A stretch of 64,000 nt of DNA from Microbacterium oxydans (GTDB lineage: Bacteria > Actinomycetota > Actinomycetes > Actinomycetales > Microbacteriaceae): positions 496,001 to 560,000 of the forward strand of contig NZ_FMIR01000018.1 in assembly GCF_900095745.1 (NCBI RefSeq). The letters are read 5' to 3'. The notes beneath the pieces were generated by a model. It saw only the letters and a list, made by a program, of their open reading frames with translations. It made no database searches and was not told the origin of the DNA. This document shows, one piece after another, positions 44,368-52,351 of the stretch. How positions within the stretch are numbered: position 1 is the first letter of the stretch; the number at the start of each line of letters is the position of its first letter. Both the position numbers and the translations under genes were made by a program.

Positions 44368-47300
44368 CTACGGGGCGGTCACCCGGAACGAGTCGAAGGA
44401 GACACCGAGTGCCGCCGTCGCGCTCCCCGAGCGGTTGCCGCTCAGGCCGACCGAACCGGCCCCCTGCAACGGCGTCGCATCCGTCGCGTTGAGCTGCCAG
44501 TTCGCCGGCTCCGTGCCACCCGACGCCCAGATCTTCGCCGAGATCGCCGTCGGCGACGTGCCGGTGACGGAGACCTTCAACGTGTAGGAAGTGTTCGCCG
44601 TGAAGGCGAGCCCTGACACGGGCTGCGTCAGCAGCACGGTGCCGTCGCGGTGAGCCACGAGCCAGATGGTCCCGTCAGGACGGAGCCATGCCCGGACCAG
44701 GTACTTGCCTGCGGCCGACTGACGCGCGATGACTCCGATGTACGCGCCGCCCGCTGCCGGGGCCTGATCGACGCGGAACTGCGTCTGAAGGACGGCGTCG
44801 GTGATCGAGGTCGTGTTGAGTGTCGCGTGGCGCGTGTCCCCGGCGATCAGAGCCATCTTGCCCTGGCCGTCCGCCACGGTGGCCGCTGCCTGCGAGCCGC
44901 CGGCGATCGTCCAGGCGCCGCCCACGACCGCGCTGCCCCAGCCGGGGCCGGAGGTCCGCTCGAACTCGTCGCCTGCCAACGGAGCGGGTTCGGGCTCGGG
45001 ATCCGGGTCGACAGGAGCCGCGGCGACCGTGACCTGCTTGGTCGCGGTGTGCGTCGCCCCCTTGTTGTCTGTCACGGTGAGCGTCACGGTGTAGGTTCCG
45101 GCTGCGGCGTAGGTACGGGAGCTGGTCGCACCCGTGCCCGTGGAGCCGTCGCCGAAGTTCCAGGCGTAGGAAGCGATGGTGCCGTCCGAATCCGTCGACG
45201 CGGTGCCGTCGACGTTGGCCGTCAACGCCGTCGCGGTCGCCGAGAAGGCGGCCACCGGTGCGACGTTGGTGGGCTCGGGCTCCGGCTCGGGATCCGGCAC
45301 CACGGCGCCGAGGTTCTTCAGCGTGAAGTCGTCGAAGCTCGCGAGGTTGGTGCCGGTCGCCGTGCCGGAACGGTACGAGTACACGGTGGGCGCTCCCGCG
45401 ACCTGGAGGGCCGGAGTCGCGTCCGTCGTCGACAGCTGCCAGCTGGCGGGCTCTGCGGCTCCGCCCGCCCACAGCTTGGCGCGGATGGTGGTGGTCGTCG
45501 AACCGGTCGTCTCCATCGCCAGGTTGAACGTGCTTCCCGCTGTCCACGTGAGACCTGCGACAGCGGTGCTGGCGATCGCCGTGCCGTTGCGCTGGATCAC
45601 GAGCCAGGAGCTGCCGTCGGCGCGGTGCCATGCGAGTGCGCGGTAGCCGTTGGAGCCGGACCGACGTGCGCCGAGCCCTTCATAGGCGACACCCGTCGAC
45701 GGCCCGGAGGACAGCGTGTAGCTGATCCGTGCCGAGGTGTCGAGCAGAGACGTGCCCTGCAGGAGCATCTCGCGGGTCTCACCCGGCGTGAGGTTGACCT
45801 TGCCCACTCCGTCGCCGACGGAGGTGACAGCGGCGGAACCGCTCATGGGTGCCCACGTGCCACCGGCATCGGCTGCACCCCAGCCGCTCGAGACCACGCG
45901 GCCGAACGAGTCGGATGCCGCGAAGACCTGAGCCTGCGTCGTCACGGACTTCGTGACGCTCGCCGACCCGCCGAGGCTGTCGGTCACCGTCAGGGTGATG
46001 TCATGTGCACCCGCCTGGCTGTACGTGTGACCGGCGGTGGCTCCCGAACCGGCGGGAGTACCGTCGCCCCAGTTCCAGGAGTAGGACAGCGTCGCCCCGT
46101 CAGAGGCACTCGACCCGGCCGCCGAGACGTTCACGGTCATGCCCGAAGCCGTCGACGTGAACGTCGCGACCGGATCTGCGTGAGTGGTGACCGCCTGACG
46201 CGTGGTCGTCGCGGTGCCGCCCCGGTTGTCCGTGACCGTCAGGGTCACCGTGCGCGTTCCCGCCGTGGCGTACACGTGGCTGGCGACCTGGCCGGTCGAC
46301 GTCGTTCCGTCACCCCAGTTCCATGCGTACGAGGAGATGGTGCCATCGGAATCGGTGGATGCGGACGCATCCGCGGAGACCGAGAGTCCCGTCCCGGTGA
46401 CCTCGAAGGACGCTGTCGGCAGCACGTTCGCCGCCTGGACCACGACCGGCTTCTCCGTCGTCGCGGCCAGCCCGTTGCTGTCCGTGACGGTGAGCTTCGC
46501 CGTGTAGGTTCCGGAAGCCGCATACGTGTGCGAAGCCGTCGCTCCGGAGCCCGCCGGCGACTCGTCTCCGAAGTCCCACTGGTAGTCGGTGATCGTCGCG
46601 GAGCCGGCCGGAGCCGAGGCGGCGGCGTCGAAGGCCACATCGAGATCCGTCGCGGTCGCCGTGAAGGACGCGGTCGGTGCCTGGAAGCCCTTGCCGACGC
46701 CGTAGTGCGTCTGCACCTGGGCCGGTGTCAGCGCGAACGGGTAGACGGCGACCTCGTCGAGCGCTCCCTTGAAGTACTTGGAGCTCGGTGCCGAAGGCCA
46801 GCTGCTGAGGTTGTCCCCGCCGATGCGCCAGTAACCGAGGTAGTTCTCCGCGCTGGTGCCGGAGGCGTCGGATGCGACGAGCGTGCCGTCGACGTACAGC
46901 TTCATCCCCGCAGAGCTCTGCGTCGCCACGGCATGGTGCCAGGCGTTGTTGTTCAGGGCCGTGCTGTTCTGAATCGTCCGAGTGCTCCCGTCATAGGCGC
47001 CGAAGACGAGCCGACCGTTGTTGGTCATGTAGAGGTGACGGTCGTAGCTGGTGGAGTCGCCGGAGGCGGCGCTCCCGTAGCCGATCAGCTTTCCACCGGT
47101 GGTGGAGTTGGTCTTGAACCACAGCTCGGTCGAGTACTCGGAGGGTGCGGCGACCTTGTTCGTCGTCGCGACGCGTCCCGTGGAGGTACCGGTGAATGTC
47201 GATGCTCCCGTCGCGGTGTTCGCGACGCCGGACGTGGATGTCGTGACGCCCGAGCCGAAGACGGGCGTGTTCGTACCGGCCCAGTCCTGCGGGGAGTTAC

Positions 47301-49065
47301 CCAGCGGGTAGTAGAGCTGCGGCGCGTCGGCGGTCACGGCATCCACGTACGTGGATGCTGCCCCTGCCGTCACCGTCGCGCTGACGGCCTGGCTGCTCAC
47401 CGCGTTCCCGTTGCCGTCCTTCGCGACGACGGTGTACTCCTGCTGAGTCCCGGGAGGCGCCGTCTTGTCTTCGAGGCTGATCGTGGGGCGGTTCCACCAG
47501 GTCGCGTCGGCCGTCAGAGTGGCGACCGGCGTCGCGGTGCCCGTGCGTCGCAGCTCGTACGTGAGCGTCAGATCGTCACGATCCCAGTTCGAGGGGATCG
47601 AGACGCGCACGCGACCGGGGATGAAGGACTGCGCGGTGGCGGTCCAGTTCGCTCCGGAGAGACGCGGACCGTCCTTCGCTCCGCCCGGAGGCGTCGTCGA
47701 GAAGCGCACGAGGCCCTCGAAGCGCCCGTTGTTGACCGAGCGGAACTCTCCGCCGATCGAGATCATGTTGCCCGCTCCGGTGATGGAGAGGCCGGCCTGC
47801 CCCATGCCCGTCGTCACACCGACAGCCCAGTCGGGCGTCCAGGCGTAGCCGGACGGCGCCGGTGTACCGGCCCAGTTCTTGTAGGTGCTGCCGGCCGCGG
47901 GCTGGTTCCCCAGCGTGCCGCGGGCGTCGGCCGTGTAAGCCTCGGAGTAGCGGTGCGTGCGCGGGTTCTGCTCGGGGTGCATGCCCATCGTGCCGCAGGC
48001 GTGCGTGTGGCTCGTCGTGTACACGACCTTGCCTGTGGAGTAGACGCCGTAGTGGTCGCCGAGGCAATCGGAGATCCAGCGCACCTGGCCGGTCCCGGCC
48101 TCTGCCGCGAACGTCCCTTCCAGGTTTCCGGTGGCGGCGTCGGCATACACCCAGCCGGTGCCGTACACGGCGTTGGCATCGGCGGCCAGGCCGAAGATGC
48201 CGGCCTTGCCGGAGTTGGCGCCGGTGATCGAACCGTTCTTGACGGTCTGCGGGAGGGCCCAGGCGGTGTCGACGGCGCCCGTCGTCTTGTCGAGCGCGAC
48301 GGTGCCGCGCATCGCCAGGTTGCCGTTGACCTGCGAGAAGCGACCGGCGGCGATGACGTTCTGCCCTGCCGGGTCCATCACCATCGCGTCGACCTGGAGG
48401 TCGCTCTGCGGTGCCCAGCTCAGCAGGGCGCCGTTGGCGGCGTTGAAGCCGGCGAGGTTCTTGCGGGCCGTGCCGTTGCCCTGCGTGAACAGACCACCGA
48501 CGTAGACACTCGACCCGGATGTGGCCAAGGCGTAGACGCCCGTGCCGCCGATCGACGGGTTGAACCCCGGCACCAGCTGGCCGGTCGCCGCATCCAGGGC
48601 GGCGAAGTTCCAGCGCGCCTGTCCGTTGACCGAGTTGAACGACCCGCCGATGTAGATGCGACTGCCGTCGGGCGAGGCCGCGACCGCCTTGATCACGCCG
48701 TTCACCTGCGGCGCGAACGACAGCAGCTGGCCCGTGTTGATGTCATAGGCGAGGACGTTCGACCGCGCGGTCAGACTCGTGCCCGGGACCGCCAGAGGCG
48801 CGCGCGCATTGTCGAACTTGCCGACCGCGTACACGGTCGAGCCGATCGTCGTCTGCGCCCAGACGTAGCCGTTGTCGATCTGGACCGTCGGAATCGGATC
48901 CGACGTCACGACGTTGTCATCCCGCTGCAGCAGCGGCGGCGGAGACACGTCGGCAGCCGAAGCGGCCTGTGCCCCCAGCGTCGTCATCCCCGCGACCAGC
49001 AACGCTGCTGTCACGACAGAAGCCAGCGCTCCCAGCGCCCGCTTCGTGATTGTTGTGTTCCCCAT
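44368..49065 (-). CDS. Large secreted multidomain protein (propeller-like, LamG, four PKD, two beta modules)
   Basis: 1565 residues. Signal peptide about residues 1-38. Residues 40-445 contain propeller-like repeats of about 55 residues (VNGVIKAVAASPDGSRIYIG, GVYALATSGSSVYVGGLFTQ, VDAMVMDPAGQNVIAAGRF), similar to delta-60 repeats. A fibronectin-like segment and a LamG-type lectin domain follow (about 560-780). Then there are three PKD domains (WDFGDESPAGSG, WNWGDGTTSTGQ, WNWGDGTPAGSG), a beta module ending near 1270, a fourth PKD (WNFGDGSTGTGA) and a last beta module to the C-terminus. The two beta modules match the N-terminal module of the secreted beta-helix protein. No sortase motif or anchor is visible. 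Probable matrix or adhesion protein of the exopolysaccharide layer. Confidence 0.9.
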   Translation of the reverse strand: MGNTTITKRALGALASVVTAALLVAGMTTLGAQAASAADVSPPPLLQRDDNVVTSDPIPTVQIDNGYVWAQTTIGSTVYAVGKFDNARAPLAVPGTSLTARSNVLAYDINTGQLLSFAPQVNGVIKAVAASPDGSRIYIGGSFNSVNGQARWNFAALDAATGQLVPGFNPSIGGTGVYALATSGSSVYVGGLFTQGNGTARKNLAGFNAANGALLSWAPQSDLQVDAMVMDPAGQNVIAAGRFSQVNGNLAMRGTVALDKTTGAVDTAWALPQTVKNGSITGANSGKAGIFGLAADANAVYGTGWVYADAATGNLEGTFAAEAGTGQVRWISDCLGDHYGVYSTGKVVYTTSHTHACGTMGMHPEQNPRTHRYSEAYTADARGTLGNQPAAGSTYKNWAGTPAPSGYAWTPDWAVGVTTGMGQAGLSITGAGNMISIGGEFRSVNNGRFEGLVRFSTTPPGGAKDGPRLSGANWTATAQSFIPGRVRVSIPSNWDRDDLTLTYELRRTGTATPVATLTADATWWNRPTISLEDKTAPPGTQQEYTVVAKDGNGNAVSSQAVSATVTAGAASTYVDAVTADAPQLYYPLGNSPQDWAGTNTPVFGSGVTTSTSGVANTATGASTFTGTSTGRVATTNKVAAPSEYSTELWFKTNSTTGGKLIGYGSAASGDSTSYDRHLYMTNNGRLVFGAYDGSTRTIQNSTALNNNAWHHAVATQSSAGMKLYVDGTLVASDASGTSAENYLGYWRIGGDNLSSWPSAPSSKYFKGALDEVAVYPFALTPAQVQTHYGVGKGFQAPTASFTATATDLDVAFDAAASAPAGSATITDYQWDFGDESPAGSGATASHTYAASGTYTAKLTVTDSNGLAATTEKPVVVQAANVLPTASFEVTGTGLSVSADASASTDSDGTISSYAWNWGDGTTSTGQVASHVYATAGTRTVTLTVTDNRGGTATTTRQAVTTHADPVATFTSTASGMTVNVSAAGSSASDGATLSYSWNWGDGTPAGSGATAGHTYSQAGAHDITLTVTDSLGGSASVTKSVTTQAQVFAASDSFGRVVSSGWGAADAGGTWAPMSGSAAVTSVGDGVGKVNLTPGETREMLLQGTSLLDTSARISYTLSSGPSTGVAYEGLGARRSGSNGYRALAWHRADGSSWLVIQRNGTAIASTAVAGLTWTAGSTFNLAMETTGSTTTTIRAKLWAGGAAEPASWQLSTTDATPALQVAGAPTVYSYRSGTATGTNLASFDDFTLKNLGAVVPDPEPEPEPTNVAPVAAFSATATALTANVDGTASTDSDGTIASYAWNFGDGSTGTGATSSRTYAAAGTYTVTLTVTDNKGATHTATKQVTVAAAPVDPDPEPEPAPLAGDEFERTSGPGWGSAVVGGAWTIAGGSQAAATVADGQGKMALIAGDTRHATLNTTSITDAVLQTQFRVDQAPAAGGAYIGVIARQSAAGKYLVRAWLRPDGTIWLVAHRDGTVLLTQPVSGLAFTANTSYTLKVSVTGTSPTAISAKIWASGGTEPANWQLNATDATPLQGAGSVGLSGNRSGSATAALGVSFDSFRVTAP

Positions 49066-49101
49066 TAGTGACTCCCCAGCCGCCGAACGTTCTTGAGTAT
49101 G
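49066..49101 (-). promoter_or_regulatory. 5' leader E: Shine-Dalgarno inside a GGGG-loop hairpin
   Basis: Minus strand: -10-like CATACT at 49101-49096, then a leader of about 23 bases. A 4-bp stem GGCT/AGTC (one G-T pair) encloses GGGG at 49081-49070, and GGGGAG, the only ribosome-site candidate, stands six bases before ATG 49065. The coding sequence itself begins ATGGGGA. The gap 49066-49150 has no other gene. Confidence 0.5.
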
Positions 49102-49150
49102 AAATTGCGAAAGTGCGATGAAAGATCGGTGCGCGCCAGCGCGCTCATTG

Positions 49151-49759
49151 TCAGGACAGCGTGCCGGCGAAGGTCGCCACCGGCTCGCCCGCGGCGTAGT
49201 TGACGCTGATCTTCACGGAGCGCCCCTTCGTCGGATCGAGCATGAAGACGTAGGTCCCGGTGGCCTTCGCGCCGGCGGCCAGATCGCCCGTCAGCGGCTT
49301 GTTCGGCCCCGCGGTCGTGCCGACCCCGATATCTCCGTCGTCCGTCGTCAGACTGACGACGGCGGATTCGACGCTCTGCGCCCGCTTCGAGTCGTTGGAC
49401 ACGGAGACGGCGACCACGACGGCCGGACCGGCGTACTCGCCCGGCGTCTCCGGCTTGACGGTCATGGTCGAGATCTTGTCGATCGTGACGACCATGTCGG
49501 TCGACAGGGCGATCGGCTCGTCGAGCGCTCCGCTCTCCTCCGTCAGTGACGGCGCCTCGGTGGGCCCTGCGGCCTCATCCTCGGCAGGCGGCGTCCAGTC
49601 CGTGGTGCTGGTGCCCTCGGGCGTCGGCGACTCGGAGGCGTCGGGGGCTGCGGTGCAGCCTGCCGTCACGAGTGCGAGCGCCACCAGAGGCGCGATGAAC
49701 ATCGCGCGTCTCGAGCGCGAAGTGCCGTCCCCACGACGGCATGATGAAACATTGAACAC
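49151..49759 (-). CDS. Secreted lipoprotein with C-terminal beta domain
   Basis: 202 residues from GTG 49759, which has GGGGAG five bases before it. SRSRRAMFIAPLVALALVTA then GC is a lipoprotein signal with basic n-region; the ATG at 49702 would remove the positive charges and is less likely. After a Ser/Thr/Pro/Glu linker of about 45 residues comes a single beta-sandwich domain (MVVTIDKISTMTVKPETPGE, VVVAVSVSNDSKRAQSVESA, AKATGTYVFMLDPTKGRS) similar in style to DUF4352/Ig-like lipoproteins. Role in the locus unknown, perhaps surface anchoring. Confidence 0.8.
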   Translation of the reverse strand: MFNVSSCRRGDGTSRSRRAMFIAPLVALALVTAGCTAAPDASESPTPEGTSTTDWTPPAEDEAAGPTEAPSLTEESGALDEPIALSTDMVVTIDKISTMTVKPETPGEYAGPAVVVAVSVSNDSKRAQSVESAVVSLTTDDGDIGVGTTAGPNKPLTGDLAAGAKATGTYVFMLDPTKGRSVKISVNYAAGEPVATFAGTLS

Positions 49760-49845
49760 TGCAGCTCCCCAGAACCCAGATCCCCATTCCGAAGCCCCCT
49801 CGGCCTCGGTCCCCACCGCGCAGAACGCGGCATCGGCTAATGATA
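49760..49845 (-). promoter_or_regulatory. 5' leader F with three hairpins and GGGGA motifs
   Basis: Minus strand: -10-like TATCAT at 49845-49840. Close to the predicted start comes a hairpin CCGCG/CGCGG with loop TTCTG (49830-49816). A competing hairpin CGGT/ACCG with loop GGGG (49818-49807) and one with arms CCGA/TCGG and loop GGGGGCT (49803-49789) follow. Unpaired ATGGGGAT and CTGGGGAG come next, the last serving as Shine-Dalgarno for GTG 49759. The first two hairpins share bases and exclude each other, so switching between them is possible. Confidence 0.6.
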
Positions 49846-49876
49846 GTGCGGGGAGCGGGAAACCACAAGGGTTCGC

Positions 49877-50494
49877 TCAGGATGCGTGCCGTCGGTGCCC
49901 GCCGAGCTGGGCGAGGATCGTCGCCGTCGACGACTGCACCTCGGCGAGGGTATCGCGGTGGCCCCGGCTGCCGTGCCGGTCGGCGATGCTCGCCGGGTCG
50001 GCGGATCCTCGGTTTCCGAAAAGACGTCGGATCCTGCTCCCGACTCCGTCGCTGCTGGCGAGCGGCACCGCCCGGGACCGCGCTCGATCCAGATACGCGA
50101 CGTAATCCGCCACACGGTCGGGTCCTGTCGACGAGAATCCCGCTCCGAGATGGGCGGCTTCCTTGAGCGTGAACATCCAGTCGCGCGAGCGCGGAGCGAG
50201 CCGCACCAGCTCGCCGCGGATGTCCCGCGATGCGGTGAGGATCAGGGTCGACTGCTCGATGAGGTCGATGGTCACCGGCCGCGCGTGGTGGGACTGCGCC
50301 TGTTCGCGCCATCCCTCGTCATCGTGGAGCGACGAGACCAGCGTGCAGATCGCATCACCCTCGGTCGCGCGGACGCCCGCACTGCTGACCGATATCGATG
50401 AGTCCTCCCCGAGTCCCCGTCGCAAGGCGAGCTCCGCCAACGGCGACCGGCAGACGTTCGCGGCGCACACGACCAGGATCTTCTCACCGGTCAT
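49877..50494 (-). CDS. Low-molecular-weight protein-tyrosine phosphatase (Wzb-like)
   Basis: 205 residues from ATG 50494, overlapping the previous stop by ATGA. The P-loop reads VCAANVCRSPLAELAL: the nucleophilic Cys, the P-loop Arg and the following Ser-Pro are intact, while the usual CxGNxCR has Ala in place of Gly. The C-terminal third, with AYLDRARSRAVPLASSDGVG, is longer than in the typical 150-residue enzyme. It should dephosphorylate the BY-kinase at 41445-42797, the standard partner in exopolysaccharide loci. Confidence 0.87.
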   Translation of the reverse strand: MTGEKILVVCAANVCRSPLAELALRRGLGEDSSISVSSAGVRATEGDAICTLVSSLHDDEGWREQAQSHHARPVTIDLIEQSTLILTASRDIRGELVRLAPRSRDWMFTLKEAAHLGAGFSSTGPDRVADYVAYLDRARSRAVPLASSDGVGSRIRRLFGNRGSADPASIADRHGSRGHRDTLAEVQSSTATILAQLGGHRRHAS

Positions 50495-51210
50495 GCGTCG
50501 GCACCGAGCCTTCCGATCTCGCGGAACCATTTGACCGCGGCGAGCGCGAGGAACAGGACCGCAGCGGCGCACAGCAGGCCGTAGCCGATGAGGAACGCCG
50601 GCGTCCACCCCCACAGCACGAAGACGAGACAGACCAGACCGAAGTCGGTCGGCAGCAGGACGAGCGATCGCACGAGCGTGCCCCCACCGCGCTCGTGGGT
50701 CGACGCCACCGCGTGCTTGCCCTTGAGCAGGTCGTTGAGGAGCATCCCCGAGAAGGTCGTCGACGCGACGATGCTGAACACGATTGGGATCAACAGCAGC
50801 ACCGGTGTCTCCGGGAGGACCCGGTAGAGACCGATCAGCACCCCGAGGTGGAGGGATGCGATCTTGAGGGTGTCGATGAAGTGGTCGAGCCATTCGCCCT
50901 GCGGACTGCCTCCGCCGCGCAGACGCGCGACCTGGCCGTCGGCGGAGTCCCAGGCGTAGCCGAGCACGAGCAGCACCGCGATCAGGAAGCCCATGGGCAC
51001 GTTCACGGGTCCGAACGCGATGAGTCCGATCGCGACGAAGGAGTGCACCGCACTGATGATCGAGACCTGGTTCGGCGTGAGCCCGATGCGGTAGGCGACG
51101 GCGGCGAGGACCCGTCCGATCCGTCGGTTCACGTACACGGAGTACGCGGGGGCACCACGTGCATGGCCCTTCTGCGCGCGCGCGAGACGTCGGTATGCGT
51201 CTACGACCAT
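50491..51210 (-). CDS. CDP-alcohol phosphatidyltransferase family membrane protein
   Basis: 239 residues with about six membrane helices. The family motif D-x2-D-G-x2-A-R-x8-G-x3-D-x3-D is seen as DSADGQVARLRGGGSPQGEW followed by LDHFID, complete with its metal-binding aspartates. These enzymes transfer a phospho-alcohol or diacylglycerol-phosphate between a CDP donor and an alcohol. Located in an exopolysaccharide operon, it may add a phosphoglycerol- or phospho-polyol group to the polymer or its lipid. The locus also has a glycerol-3-phosphate-cytidylyltransferase-like gene at 60242. Overlaps its neighbours by 4 and 10 bases. Confidence 0.87.
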   Translation of the reverse strand: MVVDAYRRLARAQKGHARGAPAYSVYVNRRIGRVLAAVAYRIGLTPNQVSIISAVHSFVAIGLIAFGPVNVPMGFLIAVLLVLGYAWDSADGQVARLRGGGSPQGEWLDHFIDTLKIASLHLGVLIGLYRVLPETPVLLLIPIVFSIVASTTFSGMLLNDLLKGKHAVASTHERGGGTLVRSLVLLPTDFGLVCLVFVLWGWTPAFLIGYGLLCAAAVLFLALAAVKWFREIGRLGADA

Positions 51211-52154
51211 TTCCTGCCCTTCCGATCGGTCCCCTGGGTGCGTGCGATCCGTCGAGCCTCTCGCACCCCGCGAAGGTAGGCGCGGATCGGAGCGGCCGAC
51301 TGGATCAGCTGACGGCGTCCGCCGCGGAGGATCACCTCGCGGGCTGTTCGCGGGATCGAGCGGCGCCAGCGCCGCACGCCCGCATCATCGAGGTGACGCA
51401 CCGCGAAGAGCATCCGGTTCCGGATGTTGTAGTAGTAGTAGGTCTCGGATTTCGCCCGCGAGACCTGGGGATCGGCGCGCTGCGTGCCCCCCTCGTCGTG
51501 CACCGCACTCGCGTCTTCGACGAGCGCCAGCGATCCGCCGGCCGACACGACCTTCCGCGAGAAGTCGACATCCTCCCAATAGAGGAAGTAGTCGTCGTCG
51601 AATCCTCCGGCGAGCTCCCAGACCTCACGCGTGATCCACAGGCATGCACCGCTCAGCCAGGGTTCGAAAGGCTGCGGATCACCCGACACGCGCTTGCGTC
51701 GTGCGCGCATCGTGCCGTCGTCGAGCAGGAGGTCGATACCGGCGAACCACGTGCGTCCGTCGGAGTCGGAGATCATCGGTGACGCGAGTGTCTTCCGGGA
51801 AGCCGCGGTGGCGGATTGCAGTCGGCGCAGCGACTCGCGGTCGATGTGCGCATCCGGGTTGATGACCAGGACGTCGGTCGCCCCGTCGGCGAGCGCGCGC
51901 TCCACGCCGATGTTCACACCGCCGCCGAAGCCCGTGTTGGACTCGGGGGCGATCAGCACCCACTCGTTCGCCCGCGCGACGTCTTCCGCGGCTCGACGCT
52001 CGTCAGCGGTGGACCAGTTGTCGACCACGATCACCGTCGCGCCGGGGTCGATCGTCCGCGCCTCGCGCGCGACGACCACCAGATTGCGCTGCAGAAGCTT
52101 CGCCGAGGCGTAGTTCACGACCACCACGGCGAGCCGACCGTGCTCGGTTGACAC
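51201..52154 (-). CDS. Glycosyltransferase family 2
   Basis: 317 residues from GTG 52154. GT-A fold: LAVVVVNYASAKLLQRNLVV at the N-terminus, the DxD-like VINPDAHIDRES, and WITREVWELAGGFDDDYFLY with W-E-D for the acceptor side (EDVDFSRKV). Rhamnosyltransferase-like members share this pattern. The C-terminus is basic and may bind the membrane. It starts the minus-strand group GT2-CDP-alcohol transferase-phosphatase, each gene overlapping the next. Confidence 0.92.
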   Translation of the reverse strand: MSTEHGRLAVVVVNYASAKLLQRNLVVVAREARTIDPGATVIVVDNWSTADERRAAEDVARANEWVLIAPESNTGFGGGVNIGVERALADGATDVLVINPDAHIDRESLRRLQSATAASRKTLASPMISDSDGRTWFAGIDLLLDDGTMRARRKRVSGDPQPFEPWLSGACLWITREVWELAGGFDDDYFLYWEDVDFSRKVVSAGGSLALVEDASAVHDEGGTQRADPQVSRAKSETYYYYNIRNRMLFAVRHLDDAGVRRWRRSIPRTAREVILRGGRRQLIQSAAPIRAYLRGVREARRIARTQGTDRKGRKWS

Positions 52155-52254
52155 GCGATTCTCTCCCCCCGGATCCGCATCGCGGATCACCTCGGGTCGC
52201 CGGCCGAATTCCCCAGAGTCGCGACCGACGTCGACTCCCAGGAGAACGACTATA
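52155..52254 (-). promoter_or_regulatory. 5' leader H with CTGGGGAATT motif
   Basis: Minus strand: -10-like TATAGT at 52254-52249. A hairpin GAGTCG/CGACTC is followed directly by CTGGGGAATT (52216-52207), the same 10 bases as in leaders A and J. A second hairpin ATCCGC/GCGGAT (loop GAT) precedes the GGGGGGAGAG ribosome site of GTG 52154. This half of the intergenic region controls the GT2 gene. Confidence 0.5.
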
Positions 52255-52296
52255 CGCGAGAGACGCCTCCGGGCATGGGCTTCAGGGCGATCACGG

Positions 52297-52351
52297 TACG
52301 ATGATGCCCGCGCCGGAGTGAAGGCGCGAGACTGCCATGGGGATGGTGCGG
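52297..52351 (+). promoter_or_regulatory. 5' leader G with GGGG-loop hairpin over the Shine-Dalgarno
   Basis: -10-like TACGAT at 52297-52302. Hairpin CGCGCC/GGCGCG with loop GGAGTGAA (52309-52328) starts about at the predicted +1, and hairpin CCAT/ATGG with loop GGGG is at 52335-52346. GGGGA in that hairpin stands 8 bases before ATG 52352 and is the best ribosome site. An AGGGGA follows at 52358-52363 in early coding sequence. Confidence 0.55.

Noticed and set aside
44650..49068. A 1472-codon open frame on the plus strand opposite the PKD protein
   Set aside because: GC-rich genes leave long open antisense frames. The translation is Arg/Gly/Val-rich with no family motif, while the minus strand encodes clear signal peptide, LamG and PKD domains.
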